A stretch of DNA of 9,459 nucleotides, from the NCBI GenBank assembly GCA_025928215.1, contig JAICJW010000157.1, positions 1 through 9,459 of the forward strand, written 5' to 3'. The notes below the pieces were generated by a model, which saw nothing but the letters and a program-made list of their open reading frames with translations, was not told where the DNA came from and made no database searches. Source of the DNA: Chloroflexia bacterium (GTDB taxonomy: Bacteria > Chloroflexota > Chloroflexia > Thermomicrobiales > JALYUS01). How positions within the stretch are numbered: the first letter of the stretch is position 1; each line of letters opens with the position of its first letter. Position numbers and translations under genes: made by a program. Below are positions 1-6,300 of the stretch, one piece after another.

Positions 1-638
1 GCCTCGGCGTTCGTGTTCGGGAAGCGGAACGAGGCGGTGTCCGTGACGATACCGAGATAGAGCCACCCCGCTTCCTCCGGCGTCACGCTGCGCGTGAGAA
101 GCAGGATCAACTGGTAGGCGAGCACCGCCGTCGCCGTCGCCTGCGGATCAATGATAGGGATGTCCACCGCGATCGCCGGATGAGGATGATGGTCGAGGCA
201 GATAATCGTGCATTGCTTCGCCGCATGCCGCGCGGCAATCGTCATCCCCAGCGCGCCAACACGATTCCAACCCGAACTCGTATCGAGGACGACCGCGACG
301 TCCGCCTCCGGCAGCGGGTCATCCGCGCCGTAGACGTGCGCCCGCGCCGCCGCGTCTAGGTATTGGTACCGTTCGGGGACGGCGCAACCGAGCGCGATCG
401 CTGCCGGGACGCCGATCCGATCCAATGCGGAGGCGAGCGCGAGCGCCGAGCCGAGGCCGTCCGCATCCGCGCCGAGATGCGTGGTGATGAGGACCGCCGT
501 TGCCTCACGCAGCCGTGCCACCGCCCGCCGCAACGCGACGCGGCGCGTCAGACCAATCGGCGATCCGGCGCGGGCAGTCACACGGGCCTTCCCTCGTGGC
601 GGCACAGACGGGTGATTATGATCATAGTGAGCATTCAT
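1..638 (-). CDS. DHH/DHHA1-family phosphoesterase, NrnA-like (C-terminus cut by window edge)
   Basis: The visible 212 residues are the N-terminal DHH domain of an oligoribonuclease/pAp-phosphatase-type phosphoesterase. Family members degrade short oligonucleotides, and some dephosphorylate pAp or cleave cyclic-dinucleotide products, using two metal ions. Counted from the ATG, all four metal-binding motifs are present: H54-D58-D60 in THLGADADGLGS, D119 in VVLDTSS, the DHH triad D149-H150-H151 in CLDHHPHP, and D200 in GIVTDTASFRFPNT, which is a close match to the NrnA signature. The DHHA1 substrate-binding half would lie beyond base 1. The start is uncertain: the ATG at 638 has a weak GAAGGG upstream, while an in-frame GTG at 581 has a better GAGGGAAGG and would remove 19 low-complexity residues. 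The gene follows the MFS gene by 144 bp on the same strand. The family is secure; the exact substrate is inferred. Confidence 0.88.
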   Translation of the reverse strand, partial: MNAHYDHNHPSVPPRGKARVTARAGSPIGLTRRVALRRAVARLREATAVLITTHLGADADGLGSALALASALDRIGVPAAIALGCAVPERYQYLDAAARAHVYGADDPLPEADVAVVLDTSSGWNRVGALGMTIAARHAAKQCTIICLDHHPHPAIAVDIPIIDPQATATAVLAYQLILLLTRSVTPEEAGWLYLGIVTDTASFRFPNTNAE

Positions 639-699
639 GCCCTTCGCTACGCAACTGCCATGCCAGAAACGCCGGATAGAGACAAAAGACCGTGGCCCA

Positions 700-705
700 A
701 GTATA
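700..705 (-). promoter_or_regulatory. Candidate -10 box (TATACT) for the NrnA-like gene
   Basis: On the minus strand TATACT lies about 60 nt upstream of the ATG at 638, in the gap after the MFS gene. The hexamer about 17 bp upstream (CGAACT) is a poor -35, and it falls inside the heptamer repeat at 721-748. A small palindrome, CCCC-AAT-GGGG (712-722), lies between the two boxes. The gene could therefore have its own promoter rather than depend on read-through. Confidence 0.3.
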
Positions 706-720
706 TCATGCCCCCAATGG

Positions 721-777
721 GGAGTTCGGAGTTCGTTGTTCGGTGTTTGCGCGGGATTCTTCTGACATCGAACTCCG
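721..777. repeat. Tandem heptamers (GGAGTTC-type) with an inverted copy
   Basis: Four consecutive 7-mers are visible: GGAGTTC (721-727), GGAGTTC (728-734), GTTGTTC (735-741) and GGTGTTT (742-748). CGGAGTTCG at 727-735 is repeated inverted as CGAACTCCG at 769-777, a perfect 9-bp match separated by 33 nt. The set begins only a few bases beyond the MFS stop codon (783-785). It could fold into a hairpin in the MFS transcript, but no T-run follows, so it is not a standard intrinsic terminator. It resembles the heptamer set at the 3' end of mutM in layout, though with a different unit. Confidence 0.7.
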
Positions 778-782
778 TGCCG

Positions 783-2075
783 TTAGGCCGTGCGGGGCGT
801 GTCCGCTTTGGGAATGGGGCTGATGGCGATGTAACCGACGGCGAGCGTGAGGATCGCGGCGGCGCAGAAGAAGGTCGCGCGCGCCCCATAGCCCGCGGCG
901 ATCAGGCCACCGGCGAGGCCACCGAGCGGGATGTTGCACCAGGCGATCATACGGATCGCGGCGGAGGCGCGGCCAAGCAGGTGATCGGGGATCACCGCCT
1001 GCCGCAATGAGATTGAGGGGATATTGAGGAGCGTCACCGCCGCGCCCCAGAGGACGCCAATGCCCGCCATTACAGGCAAATTGCCCGTGAGCGCGAAGGC
1101 GAGCGGAAAGAGCGGCTGAAGGATCGTCGCGAGGAGGATCTGCCGCCCAAGCGGCAATTTCCGCGCGATTTTCCCGATGACAAGCGAGGCAAGGAACTGA
1201 CCGACCGCCGTGCTGGCGAGAAAGAGACCTGTTTCGGCGGCGCTGAAATGTAACTCAATTCGGGCGCGGTAGACGAGGACGGCGAGGACGGCGCTCGTCG
1301 CGAGATTGCCGACCGCCGTGGCGACCGAGAGCGCGCGGATCAGTGGATGCCCCCAAACAAAGCGGATGCCCTCGCCCATCCGCTGCCAGAAGGTCCCTTC
1401 CTCCCGCCGCACGGTGGGCGCGCTGAAGGGGCGTTTGATCGTCACGAGCGAGATGACGGAAACGACATACGAGACGGTGTCAATAACCATCGTACCCGGT
1501 GCCGTGAAGAGCGCGACGAGCGTGCCCGCCAGCGGCTGGCCGGAGAGTTCGGCGGCGCTGCGCGTCAGTTCCAGTTTGCCGTTCGCGTCCGCCAGTTGCC
1601 GTTTCTCGACGAGGTTCGGCAGGCAGGCAGTGTAGCCAACATCGAAAAAGATCGTGAAGAGGCGCATCAGCGCGGCCACGACGAATAACTGCACGAGCGT
1701 CAGGTAGCCCATGAAGTAGGCGACCGGGATACTGAAGACGAGCAGGCCGCGCGCCACATCGCAGACGAGCATGATCGCGCGGCGGTTCCAGCGGTCCGCG
1801 ATCACCCCGGCGGGGAGTGCGAAGATCAGATACGGGAGGAAACTGATCGCACTGAGCGCGCCGACGGTGACCGCCGAGCGGTTGATGTCGAGCACCAGCC
1901 AGGGAAGGGCAAATTGGGTGATCTGCGTGCCAAACACGCTCAAGCTCTGCCCGCCCCAGAGTGTGACGAAATCGCGATTCCGCAGCAGCGATTCAGCGAT
2001 GGGTGCCTGCTCCGGCGCGGCCTCTACCGGCTCGCTCGTTTCCCCTGATACCCTTGCCGGTGCATCTGCTCCCAC
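783..2075 (-). CDS. MFS transporter, MFS_3/DHA3-like efflux family
   Basis: A 430-residue integral membrane protein with about 10-12 hydrophobic segments from residue 38 to 420, the usual length for this family. The N-terminus (1-30) is a polar acidic tail. Residues 90-103 (GVIADRWNRRAIML) are the MFS motif A loop between helices 2 and 3. The stretch around residues 137-175, including FDVGYTACLPNLV and a following SAAELSGQPLAG, is characteristic of the MFS_3 (EntS/MefA-like) group, which exports siderophores, macrolides or other small hydrophobic molecules by proton antiport. The substrate cannot be read from the sequence. The start is a GTG with AAGGGAG six bases upstream. It is 201 bp downstream of mutM and 144 bp upstream of the NrnA-like gene, all on one strand, with no functional link evident. 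Confidence 0.88.
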   Translation of the reverse strand: MGADAPARVSGETSEPVEAAPEQAPIAESLLRNRDFVTLWGGQSLSVFGTQITQFALPWLVLDINRSAVTVGALSAISFLPYLIFALPAGVIADRWNRRAIMLVCDVARGLLVFSIPVAYFMGYLTLVQLFVVAALMRLFTIFFDVGYTACLPNLVEKRQLADANGKLELTRSAAELSGQPLAGTLVALFTAPGTMVIDTVSYVVSVISLVTIKRPFSAPTVRREEGTFWQRMGEGIRFVWGHPLIRALSVATAVGNLATSAVLAVLVYRARIELHFSAAETGLFLASTAVGQFLASLVIGKIARKLPLGRQILLATILQPLFPLAFALTGNLPVMAGIGVLWGAAVTLLNIPSISLRQAVIPDHLLGRASAAIRMIAWCNIPLGGLAGGLIAAGYGARATFFCAAAILTLAVGYIAISPIPKADTPRTA

Positions 2076-2220
2076 GTGCTACTCCCTTCGCGCGTCCCCA
2101 CACGCTTCTTGTTGTAGCCTCCGCCATTGGAAAAAAGGAGCGATAGAGAGCTGGTTGATCTGACGGTTTCTTCATTTTCGCACATCACTCGGCGGGAACG
2201 CAAAAGTGGACGGGAGGCAG

Positions 2221-2294
2221 GGAGTCAGTAGTCAGAAGACGGTAGACGGTAGTCAGAGGGTTCGATCCCGTTCTGACTACCGACTACTGACCAC
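2221..2294. repeat. Heptamer repeats (GTAGTCA-type) in inverted arrays, overlapping the 3' end of mutM
   Basis: The left array has five 7-mers: GGAGTCA, GTAGTCA, GAAGACG, GTAGACG, GTAGTCA (2221-2255). The right array has three inverted units, TGACTAC, CGACTAC, TGACCAC (2274-2294). The arrays face each other, and CGGTAGTCAGA (2247-2257) pairs perfectly with 2272-2282 over 11 bp. The 14-nt loop itself holds GGG-TTCGAT-CCC, giving a second inner stem. The mutM stop codon (2277-2279) and its last five sense codons lie in the right array. No T-run follows on either strand. Confidence 0.85.
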
Positions 2295-3128
2295 TCGCTC
2301 CGGCTGGCACGTCGGGCACCAATGCGTGCTGCGACCGGCGAGACGCATCTGGGCGATCGTATCTTTGCCGCAGGTGAGGCAGGGCTGGCCGTGGCGATGA
2401 TAGACGCGGAGAAATGCCAGATTACCGCCGGGATTGCCGTAGGCATCACGAAACCCTTCAGCGTCGAAGGTCGTGCCGTTATGCGCGACGCCGCCGGCGA
2501 TCACCTCCTTAATGGCAACGGTCAGGCGGGCGATCTCCGCATCGGTGAGGGTGCCGACGGGCGTTTGCGGGTGGATTCCGGCACGGTGAAGCGATTCGTC
2601 CGCGTAGATATTGCCGAGGCCGGCGATCCGTCGCTGATCGAGCAGCGCGGCCTTCGTCGCCAGTCGCGGAGAGCGGCCGAGGGCCGCGCGCACCGCCGCC
2701 GCGTCGAGCGCGTCGTCCAGGGGCTCGTGGCCGAGGGCGGCGAGGCGGGCCGCCAGCCCCGCCGGGTCAAGCACCTCGACGGTGCCAAAGCGGCGCATAT
2801 CGCCGAAGCGCAGTTCCGTTCCATTATCGAGGCGCAAGGCGACGCGATGGAAGCGGGCGGGCGGTTCGTCCGCCTGATTAACCGTCAGCGCGCCCGTCAT
2901 CCGCAGATGGACGACGAGCGCGAGATCATCATCGAGATCGAGCATGAGGAACTTGGCCCGCCGCCGCACGGCATGGATGGCGCGCCCGGTGAGCGCGGCC
3001 TGCCACGCGGCCTGCCACGCCAGCCACGTCGGCTCCGTTTCAGGCGCGCTGACGGCAACGATGCGGCGGCCGGGCAGCGCACGCTCCAGCCCCCGCCGGA
3101 CGGTTTCTACTTCGGGAAGTTCAGGCAT
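2277..3128 (-). CDS. mutM: Formamidopyrimidine-DNA glycosylase (8-oxoguanine glycosylase)
   Basis: A bifunctional glycosylase/AP lyase that removes 8-oxoG and ring-opened purines from DNA; 283 aa, normal length. The start is fixed by the family's MPELPEVE N-terminus: Pro2 is the Schiff-base nucleophile and Glu3 the catalytic acid. Lys59 matches the conserved Lys57, LRMTG carries the void-filling Met, and GDMRRFGT carries the Arg and Phe that occupy the void opposite the flipped base. GLGNIYADESL is the helix-two-turn-helix DNA-binding motif. The C-terminal zinc finger is C-x2-C-x17-C-x2-C with AGRSTHW, one residue longer than the usual x16 spacing. AGGAGG lies 12 nt upstream of the ATG, slightly far. 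The frame stays open further upstream to 3329, but that would run into mutY. The last residues (VVSSR) and the stop are made from a heptamer repeat. It is divergent from mutY. Confidence 0.97.
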   Translation of the reverse strand: MPELPEVETVRRGLERALPGRRIVAVSAPETEPTWLAWQAAWQAALTGRAIHAVRRRAKFLMLDLDDDLALVVHLRMTGALTVNQADEPPARFHRVALRLDNGTELRFGDMRRFGTVEVLDPAGLAARLAALGHEPLDDALDAAAVRAALGRSPRLATKAALLDQRRIAGLGNIYADESLHRAGIHPQTPVGTLTDAEIARLTVAIKEVIAGGVAHNGTTFDAEGFRDAYGNPGGNLAFLRVYHRHGQPCLTCGKDTIAQMRLAGRSTHWCPTCQPERVVSSR

Positions 3129-3157
3129 GATGCGGAAATACCTCCTGTGTATGCGAA

Positions 3158-3163
3158 AGTATA
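3158..3163 (-). promoter_or_regulatory. -10 box (TATACT) of mutM
   Basis: On the minus strand TATACT is followed about 8 nt later by the start of a short leader (about 23 nt) carrying AGGAGG. No good -35 is present at 16-18 bp. It sits 30 bp from the opposing mutY -10, so the two promoters are back to back. Confidence 0.5.
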
Positions 3164-3190
3164 CCGCTGTTTCGCGGCTGCGGCGTGCGG

Positions 3191-3196
3191 TACAAT
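3191..3196 (+). promoter_or_regulatory. -10 box (TACAAT) of mutY, placed for a leaderless mRNA
   Basis: TACAAT ends 6 nt before the mutY ATG at 3203, which is where transcription would be expected to start. No Shine-Dalgarno sequence is present between the box and the start codon. This TAnnnT spacing is the known signature of leaderless genes in several high-GC phyla. The -35 region (about 3168-3173, TGTTTC) is poor. Confidence 0.5.
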
Positions 3197-3202
3197 CGGC
3201 CC

Positions 3203-4147
3203 ATGAATGCCGATCCTTCCCCGCCGTCCGCACCCGATCTGACGTATCTTCCTCGTATCCAGCAGACGCTTCTCGACTGGTACGCCCGTGAAGGGCGAGA
3301 CCTGCCGTGGCGGCGAACGCGCGACCCATACGCGATCCTAGTCTCTGAACTGATGTTGCAGCAAACGCAGGTGGATCGCGTCATCCCGAAATGGGAGGCG
3401 TGGCTGGCGCAATTTCCAACCATCGTCGCGCTTGCCGATGCGCCGACGAGTGCGGTCATTAAGGCATGGGCGGGGTTAGGCTACAACCGGCGCGCAATCG
3501 CCCTCCAGCGGCTGGCGCAGGCGGTTGTCGCGGTGCATGGCGGGCGCGTGCCGGACGATGTCCCGGAACTGAAGGCGCTCCCCGGCATCGGGCCATACAC
3601 GGCGGGCGCGGTCGCCGCCTTCGCGCATAACCGCCCGGTGGCGATGGTGGATGTCAATATCCGCCGCCTGCTCTATCGCCTCTTTGTCGGTGCGGAGGTG
3701 CCGGAGTACCGCCTCTCCGAAGGCGAAATCTGGGCGCTGGCGCGCGCCGCCGTGCCGCCGGGCCGGAGCGCGGACTGGCATCAATCGCTGATGGACCTCG
3801 GCGCGACGATCTGCCGCCCTCGCCCGCTCTGCGAACGCTGCCCGGTGCGGGAATGGTGCCGCGCCGCGCCGGAGTGGGCGATACTGCCCCCCGACGCGCC
3901 CCGCCCAACAAAGTCGCAGGGCAAATGGGAAGGCTCCAACCGCCAGTATCGCGGCCGCATCCTCCGCACGCTCGGCGCGCTGCCGCATGGCGACGCGCTG
4001 CCGCTGCCCCTGCTCGGCGCGCGGGTGCGCGAGGGATACACCGAGGCGGACGCGGCATGGCTCCTCGGCCTCGTCCGCGCCCTCGCACGCGATGGCCTCG
4101 CGCTGCTTTCCGGCGATGAGGGGGCATACACCGTCCGGCTGCCCTGA
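3203..4147 (+). CDS. mutY: A/G-specific adenine glycosylase
   Basis: Removes adenine mispaired with 8-oxoguanine, complementing MutM. It is 314 aa, short for the family. Visible in order: LPWR and SELMLQQTQV with catalytic Glu49; GLGYNRRA; the helix-hairpin-helix LPGIGPYTAGAV (126-137); catalytic Asp150 in AMVDVNIRR; and a 4Fe-4S loop with Cys204, 210, 213 and 219. The Cys spacing is x5-x2-x5 instead of the usual x6-x2-x5. Residues 225-314 lack a NUDIX-like 8-oxoG-reading domain. They instead have a short tail with GSNRQYRGRIL and a Leu-rich C-terminal segment, a form I associate with actinobacterial and Chloroflexota homologues. The ATG at 3203 is preferred to the in-frame GTG at 3185 because that GTG lies upstream of, and its frame runs through, the TACAAT box. 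Divergent from mutM; 106 bp before the hydrolase gene. Confidence 0.95.
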   Translation: MNADPSPPSAPDLTYLPRIQQTLLDWYAREGRDLPWRRTRDPYAILVSELMLQQTQVDRVIPKWEAWLAQFPTIVALADAPTSAVIKAWAGLGYNRRAIALQRLAQAVVAVHGGRVPDDVPELKALPGIGPYTAGAVAAFAHNRPVAMVDVNIRRLLYRLFVGAEVPEYRLSEGEIWALARAAVPPGRSADWHQSLMDLGATICRPRPLCERCPVREWCRAAPEWAILPPDAPRPTKSQGKWEGSNRQYRGRILRTLGALPHGDALPLPLLGARVREGYTEADAAWLLGLVRALARDGLALLSGDEGAYTVRLP

Positions 4148-4206
4148 AGAGGGTATCCGGCCACCCGATATTTTCTGTCACACGCCGTGTCTGCCCGGTG
4201 TTACCA

Positions 4207-4212
4207 TACGAT
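4207..4212 (+). promoter_or_regulatory. Possible -10 box (TACGAT) for the secreted hydrolase
   Basis: TACGAT lies about 42 nt before the hydrolase ATG and shares TACGATGG with the candidate promoter at 6210. No convincing -35 is found, so this is tentative. Confidence 0.25.
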
Positions 4213-4253
4213 GGAATGGCAGTTTCGGGGGCGTCTTGTACAGAGCAGAGACG

Positions 4254-5498
4254 ATGAGCAGACAACCGAGAGCGATGGCGCGCTATGGGCGGTGGCTCGT
4301 CGCGTGCATGTTCGTGATGCAGATGACCGTCTCAGTCGCGGCCAGGGTGCCGGAGCCGGTCGCGGACACACCGGTCGCGGGGGATGACACCTTTCAGATC
4401 GGGCCAACGATGGTGAGCGATCCGACGGATGTATCCGTGATGGTGGACCGGGCGTACGGCCCGCTCGCCGACGACGCGGGGCATCTCCGCGCCGATCTAA
4501 TCGGCGAAAGCGTCGCGACGGAGAGTGCTCTCGAAGTCGCGCCGACGGATGGCGCGCCGCCGGTCTTTGCCGTCGCGGTGAATGGGGTCGCGGTGCGGGG
4601 ATCATGGCAGCCGGCCGGACCTGTCAGCCGCGCCTACCGCCTGACTCTCCCAACGACGCAGATGCTCTTCCCGCAACCCGGCGATGCGAATCATGCGCTG
4701 ATCCCTCGCGCCAACATTCTGACGTTCACCGGCGCGACGGCAGCACTGGACTGGTTGCGCCTCATCATACCCGGCACGCCGCCCGCGCTCTTGATGGCGG
4801 GAGCGGATCTATCCTGCGGCAGCCCCGGCCCCACCGATACGACGGAGACCTGGAACGACTGGGGGCGCTGGCTGACGGCGGATAGCATCCCGTATCGCGC
4901 CCCCGCGCGCGACGGGCGGCTGACCGTCGCGGAGCAACTCCCGGCACTGGACGACGGCTATTCCTTTCTCCGGCACGCCTACGGCCCCGACCGCCCCGGC
5001 CTCGCGCCGCGCGTCACGCTCGTCGGTTACAGCATGGGCGGTCTGGTGGCGCGGCTCTGGGCGTCCCAGCACCCCGGCGTCGTGACGCATCTGCTAGAAC
5101 TCGCCAGCCCGGACGCCGGGACGGACGCCGCGACCAATTTCTTCGCCATCTTTCTTTCCCCCTGCGCGAGCGGTGCGCTGCACGATCTGTCTCCCGCCTT
5201 CGTCTCCGCCTTCAATGCCCGTGTAGATCTCTCTCAGTACTGGAATCCGGACCCCGCCACGATGCATATCACCACGGTCGCCGCCGTGCCGCCGACCGGC
5301 GATCATACCGATGGCGTCGTCGCGGAGGGAAGCGCGGACGCATTGCCCTACGCGACGCACCTGACGTGGACACCGGAGAGCGTGGACCGCTCGTTCTCAC
5401 TCCATATCGCGCTTCCCCATGCCCTGAAGGTCTATACCGACCTGCGCGACGCATCGCGATTCGCGTCGCCGCTGCCGGACGCGCGAACGGGGCAGTAA
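4254..5498 (+). CDS. Secreted alpha/beta-hydrolase (lipase/esterase-like)
   Basis: A 414-residue exported serine hydrolase. Residues 1-30 form a signal peptide: basic MSRQPRAMARYGR, a hydrophobic core, then an Ala-Arg junction. Residues about 31-175 look beta-rich and may be an accessory domain; I do not recognise it. The catalytic domain follows, with beta-strand ALLMAGADL (178-185) where lipases normally have an HG oxyanion motif, and the nucleophile elbow VGYSMGGLVARLWA with Ser260. The TDGVVAEGSA segment (352-361) resembles the DGVV acid loop of lipases (Asp353). His384 or His389 in SLHIALPHA is the likely catalytic His. An acyl-ester substrate is inferred. The start could be the Met at residue 8 instead; neither has a strong ribosome site. 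The frame is open further 5' through the end of mutY, but the signal peptide argues against an earlier start. Confidence 0.8.
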   Translation: MSRQPRAMARYGRWLVACMFVMQMTVSVAARVPEPVADTPVAGDDTFQIGPTMVSDPTDVSVMVDRAYGPLADDAGHLRADLIGESVATESALEVAPTDGAPPVFAVAVNGVAVRGSWQPAGPVSRAYRLTLPTTQMLFPQPGDANHALIPRANILTFTGATAALDWLRLIIPGTPPALLMAGADLSCGSPGPTDTTETWNDWGRWLTADSIPYRAPARDGRLTVAEQLPALDDGYSFLRHAYGPDRPGLAPRVTLVGYSMGGLVARLWASQHPGVVTHLLELASPDAGTDAATNFFAIFLSPCASGALHDLSPAFVSAFNARVDLSQYWNPDPATMHITTVAAVPPTGDHTDGVVAEGSADALPYATHLTWTPESVDRSFSLHIALPHALKVYTDLRDASRFASPLPDARTGQ

Positions 5499-5515
5499 CG
5501 AGACACGAAGCAGAC

Positions 5516-5551
5516 GGAAAGAAAAGCGGCGGAGCGGGTGCCCCGCCGCTT
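5516..5551 (-). terminator. Intrinsic terminator of the IPATG protein gene
   Basis: AAGCGGCGG (5524-5532) and CCGCCGCTT (5543-5551) form a perfect 9-bp stem with a 10-nt loop. Read on the minus strand the stem is followed by TTTTCTTTCC, a classic intrinsic terminator 22 nt past the stop codon at 5574. On the plus strand no T-run follows, so it may stop hydrolase transcripts only weakly. Confidence 0.8.
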
Positions 5552-5573
5552 CGTCAGAACCGTGGATGCGCAA

Positions 5574-5972
5574 TCAGGAACGTGGTGCCCGCCGCTTCAA
5601 GGCAATGCCGGTTCCGATGACCGCCAGCGCGAGGACAATCACCTCGATGAAGACGAGGTTCATCGAGCCGCTATGCGGATGGCCGGTTGCCGGGATCGTC
5701 GTCACTGTAGCGCCACCCGTGCCGGTCGCTACCGCCGTTCCTCCGGTCGCGGTGGCTGCGACCGTCGCGGCCTTTGTGGCGGTCGGGGCAACCGTGGCGG
5801 CCGTTGTCGCGGTCGGCGCGACGGTGGCGGCCCGCGTCGCGCTCGCTGTCGCGGAGCCGGTACCGGCCGTCGCGGACCCCGTCGTCTGCGCCAGGCCGGA
5901 CCCGGCCGTGAATGCGAAGACGGTCAGAAAGGTCACGACCAGAAACAAGAGTGTCGAGAGCCGCTTACTCAC
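5574..5972 (-). CDS. Small secreted Thr/Ala-repeat protein with sortase-like IPATG tail
   Basis: A 132-residue protein of unknown function with clear architecture. Residues 1-29 are a signal peptide: SKR, a long hydrophobic core, then GSGLAQ. Residues 30-92 are low-complexity Thr/Ala/Val/Gly with three tandem decapeptides, AATVAPTATT, AATVAPTATK and AATVAATATG (48-77). IPATG (93-97) is followed by a hydrophobic helix (105-125) and the basic tail KRRAPRS. That order matches a cell-wall sorting signal (LPXTG variant), with a slightly longer gap to the C-terminus than usual; a simple membrane anchor is the alternative. No sortase gene is in the window. The start chosen is the GTG at 5972, with GGAAGGAAGGCAGG upstream; an ATG at 6047 would put 25 polar residues before the signal peptide. 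It is convergent with the hydrolase gene. Confidence 0.75.
   Translation of the reverse strand: MSKRLSTLLFLVVTFLTVFAFTAGSGLAQTTGSATAGTGSATASATRAATVAPTATTAATVAPTATKAATVAATATGGTAVATGTGGATVTTIPATGHPHSGSMNLVFIEVIVLALAVIGTGIALKRRAPRS
5742..5831 (-). repeat. Three 30-bp coding tandem repeats
   Basis: Three adjacent 30-bp units encode AATVAPTATT, AATVAPTATK and AATVAATATG within the IPATG protein. The flanking sequence is of similar composition, so the array grades into general Thr/Ala-rich sequence. Copy number may vary between strains. Confidence 0.75.
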
Positions 5973-5991
5973 GTACGCACCTGCCTTCCTT

Positions 5992-6010
5992 CCGCGATCA
6001 CTCCTCGCGG
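5992..6010 (-). promoter_or_regulatory. Hairpin immediately upstream of the IPATG gene's ribosome site
   Basis: CCGCGA (5992-5997) and TCGCGG (6005-6010) are perfectly complementary around a 7-nt loop. On the minus strand the hairpin abuts GGAAGGAAGG, which leads into the GTG start at 5972. It could affect translation or mRNA stability; the stem is short and could be chance in GC-rich DNA. Confidence 0.3.
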
Positions 6011-6206
6011 TCACCACCAACGATTTGCCCTCGGATCCCACAACCATTGTGGAGAGCGGTCAGATATCATGCCGCACGACGGATGCCATCTGTGAGGGCA
6101 GCATAGTGATATGCATTTTATATATTATCTATTGTTTTTTATTGCGCTTGCCTGTGCTAGCGTGATCGACAGGGGAATATTCATTCGTCGCACGTGCCGC
6201 GCTTTC

Positions 6207-6215
6207 TGGTACGAT
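6207..6215 (+). promoter_or_regulatory. Extended -10 promoter (TGG-TACGAT) of the polyphosphate-type operon
   Basis: TGG followed directly by TACGAT makes an extended -10 element. The region 17 bp upstream (GTCGCA) is a weak -35, as is usual for extended -10 promoters. A start near 6222 gives a leader of about 79 nt before the first gene of the operon. It is the only good promoter-like element before the four-gene set. Confidence 0.4.
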
Positions 6216-6300
6216 GGTCTGATACGCGTGATCAGCGTGGCCTCCGGCTGATGAATAAGCGCGTGTGGCGTGCGGTCGCGAAGGGAAGAGGATAGCGACG

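Larger units (their letters stand above)
5973..6300. other. 328-bp divergent regulatory gap with an AT-rich core
   Basis: This is the longest gene-free stretch, between divergently transcribed genes. From the left it holds: a hairpin next to the ribosome site of the IPATG gene (5992-6010); a palindrome CCACAA-CCA-TTGTGG (6038-6052) that could be an operator; an A+T-rich block at about 6107-6145, unlike the surrounding GC-rich DNA, containing minus-strand GATAAT and TATAAA that could serve as a promoter or UP-like element for the IPATG gene; and the extended -10 for the rightward operon (6207-6215). I see no small gene or RNA gene in it. Confidence 0.5.

Noticed and set aside
721..777. CRISPR-like repeat reading of the heptamers
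   Set aside because: Units are 7 bp, directly adjacent and imperfect, with no spacers and no cas genes.
363..1010. A 215-codon plus-strand open frame
   Set aside because: It overlaps the DHH phosphoesterase and MFS genes, both with strong family motifs; the translation is Arg/Gly/Asp-rich with no domain.
2253..2275. tRNA T-arm-like GGGTTCGATCCC
   Set aside because: There is no acceptor, D or anticodon arm around it; the surrounding sequence is heptamer repeat, and the motif is explained as the hairpin loop.
2322..3206. A 294-codon plus-strand open frame opposite mutM
   Set aside because: Entirely antisense to a complete MutM; no motif or ribosome site supports it.
4151..4176. Possible mutY terminator (GGGT/ACCC then a T-rich stretch)
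   Set aside because: The stem is only 4 bp with an 8-nt loop and the T-run is short; too weak to call.
3987..4253. N-terminal extension of the secreted hydrolase frame into mutY
   Set aside because: It would bury the signal peptide and overlap the mutY C-terminus; the extension is a shadow of mutY in another frame.
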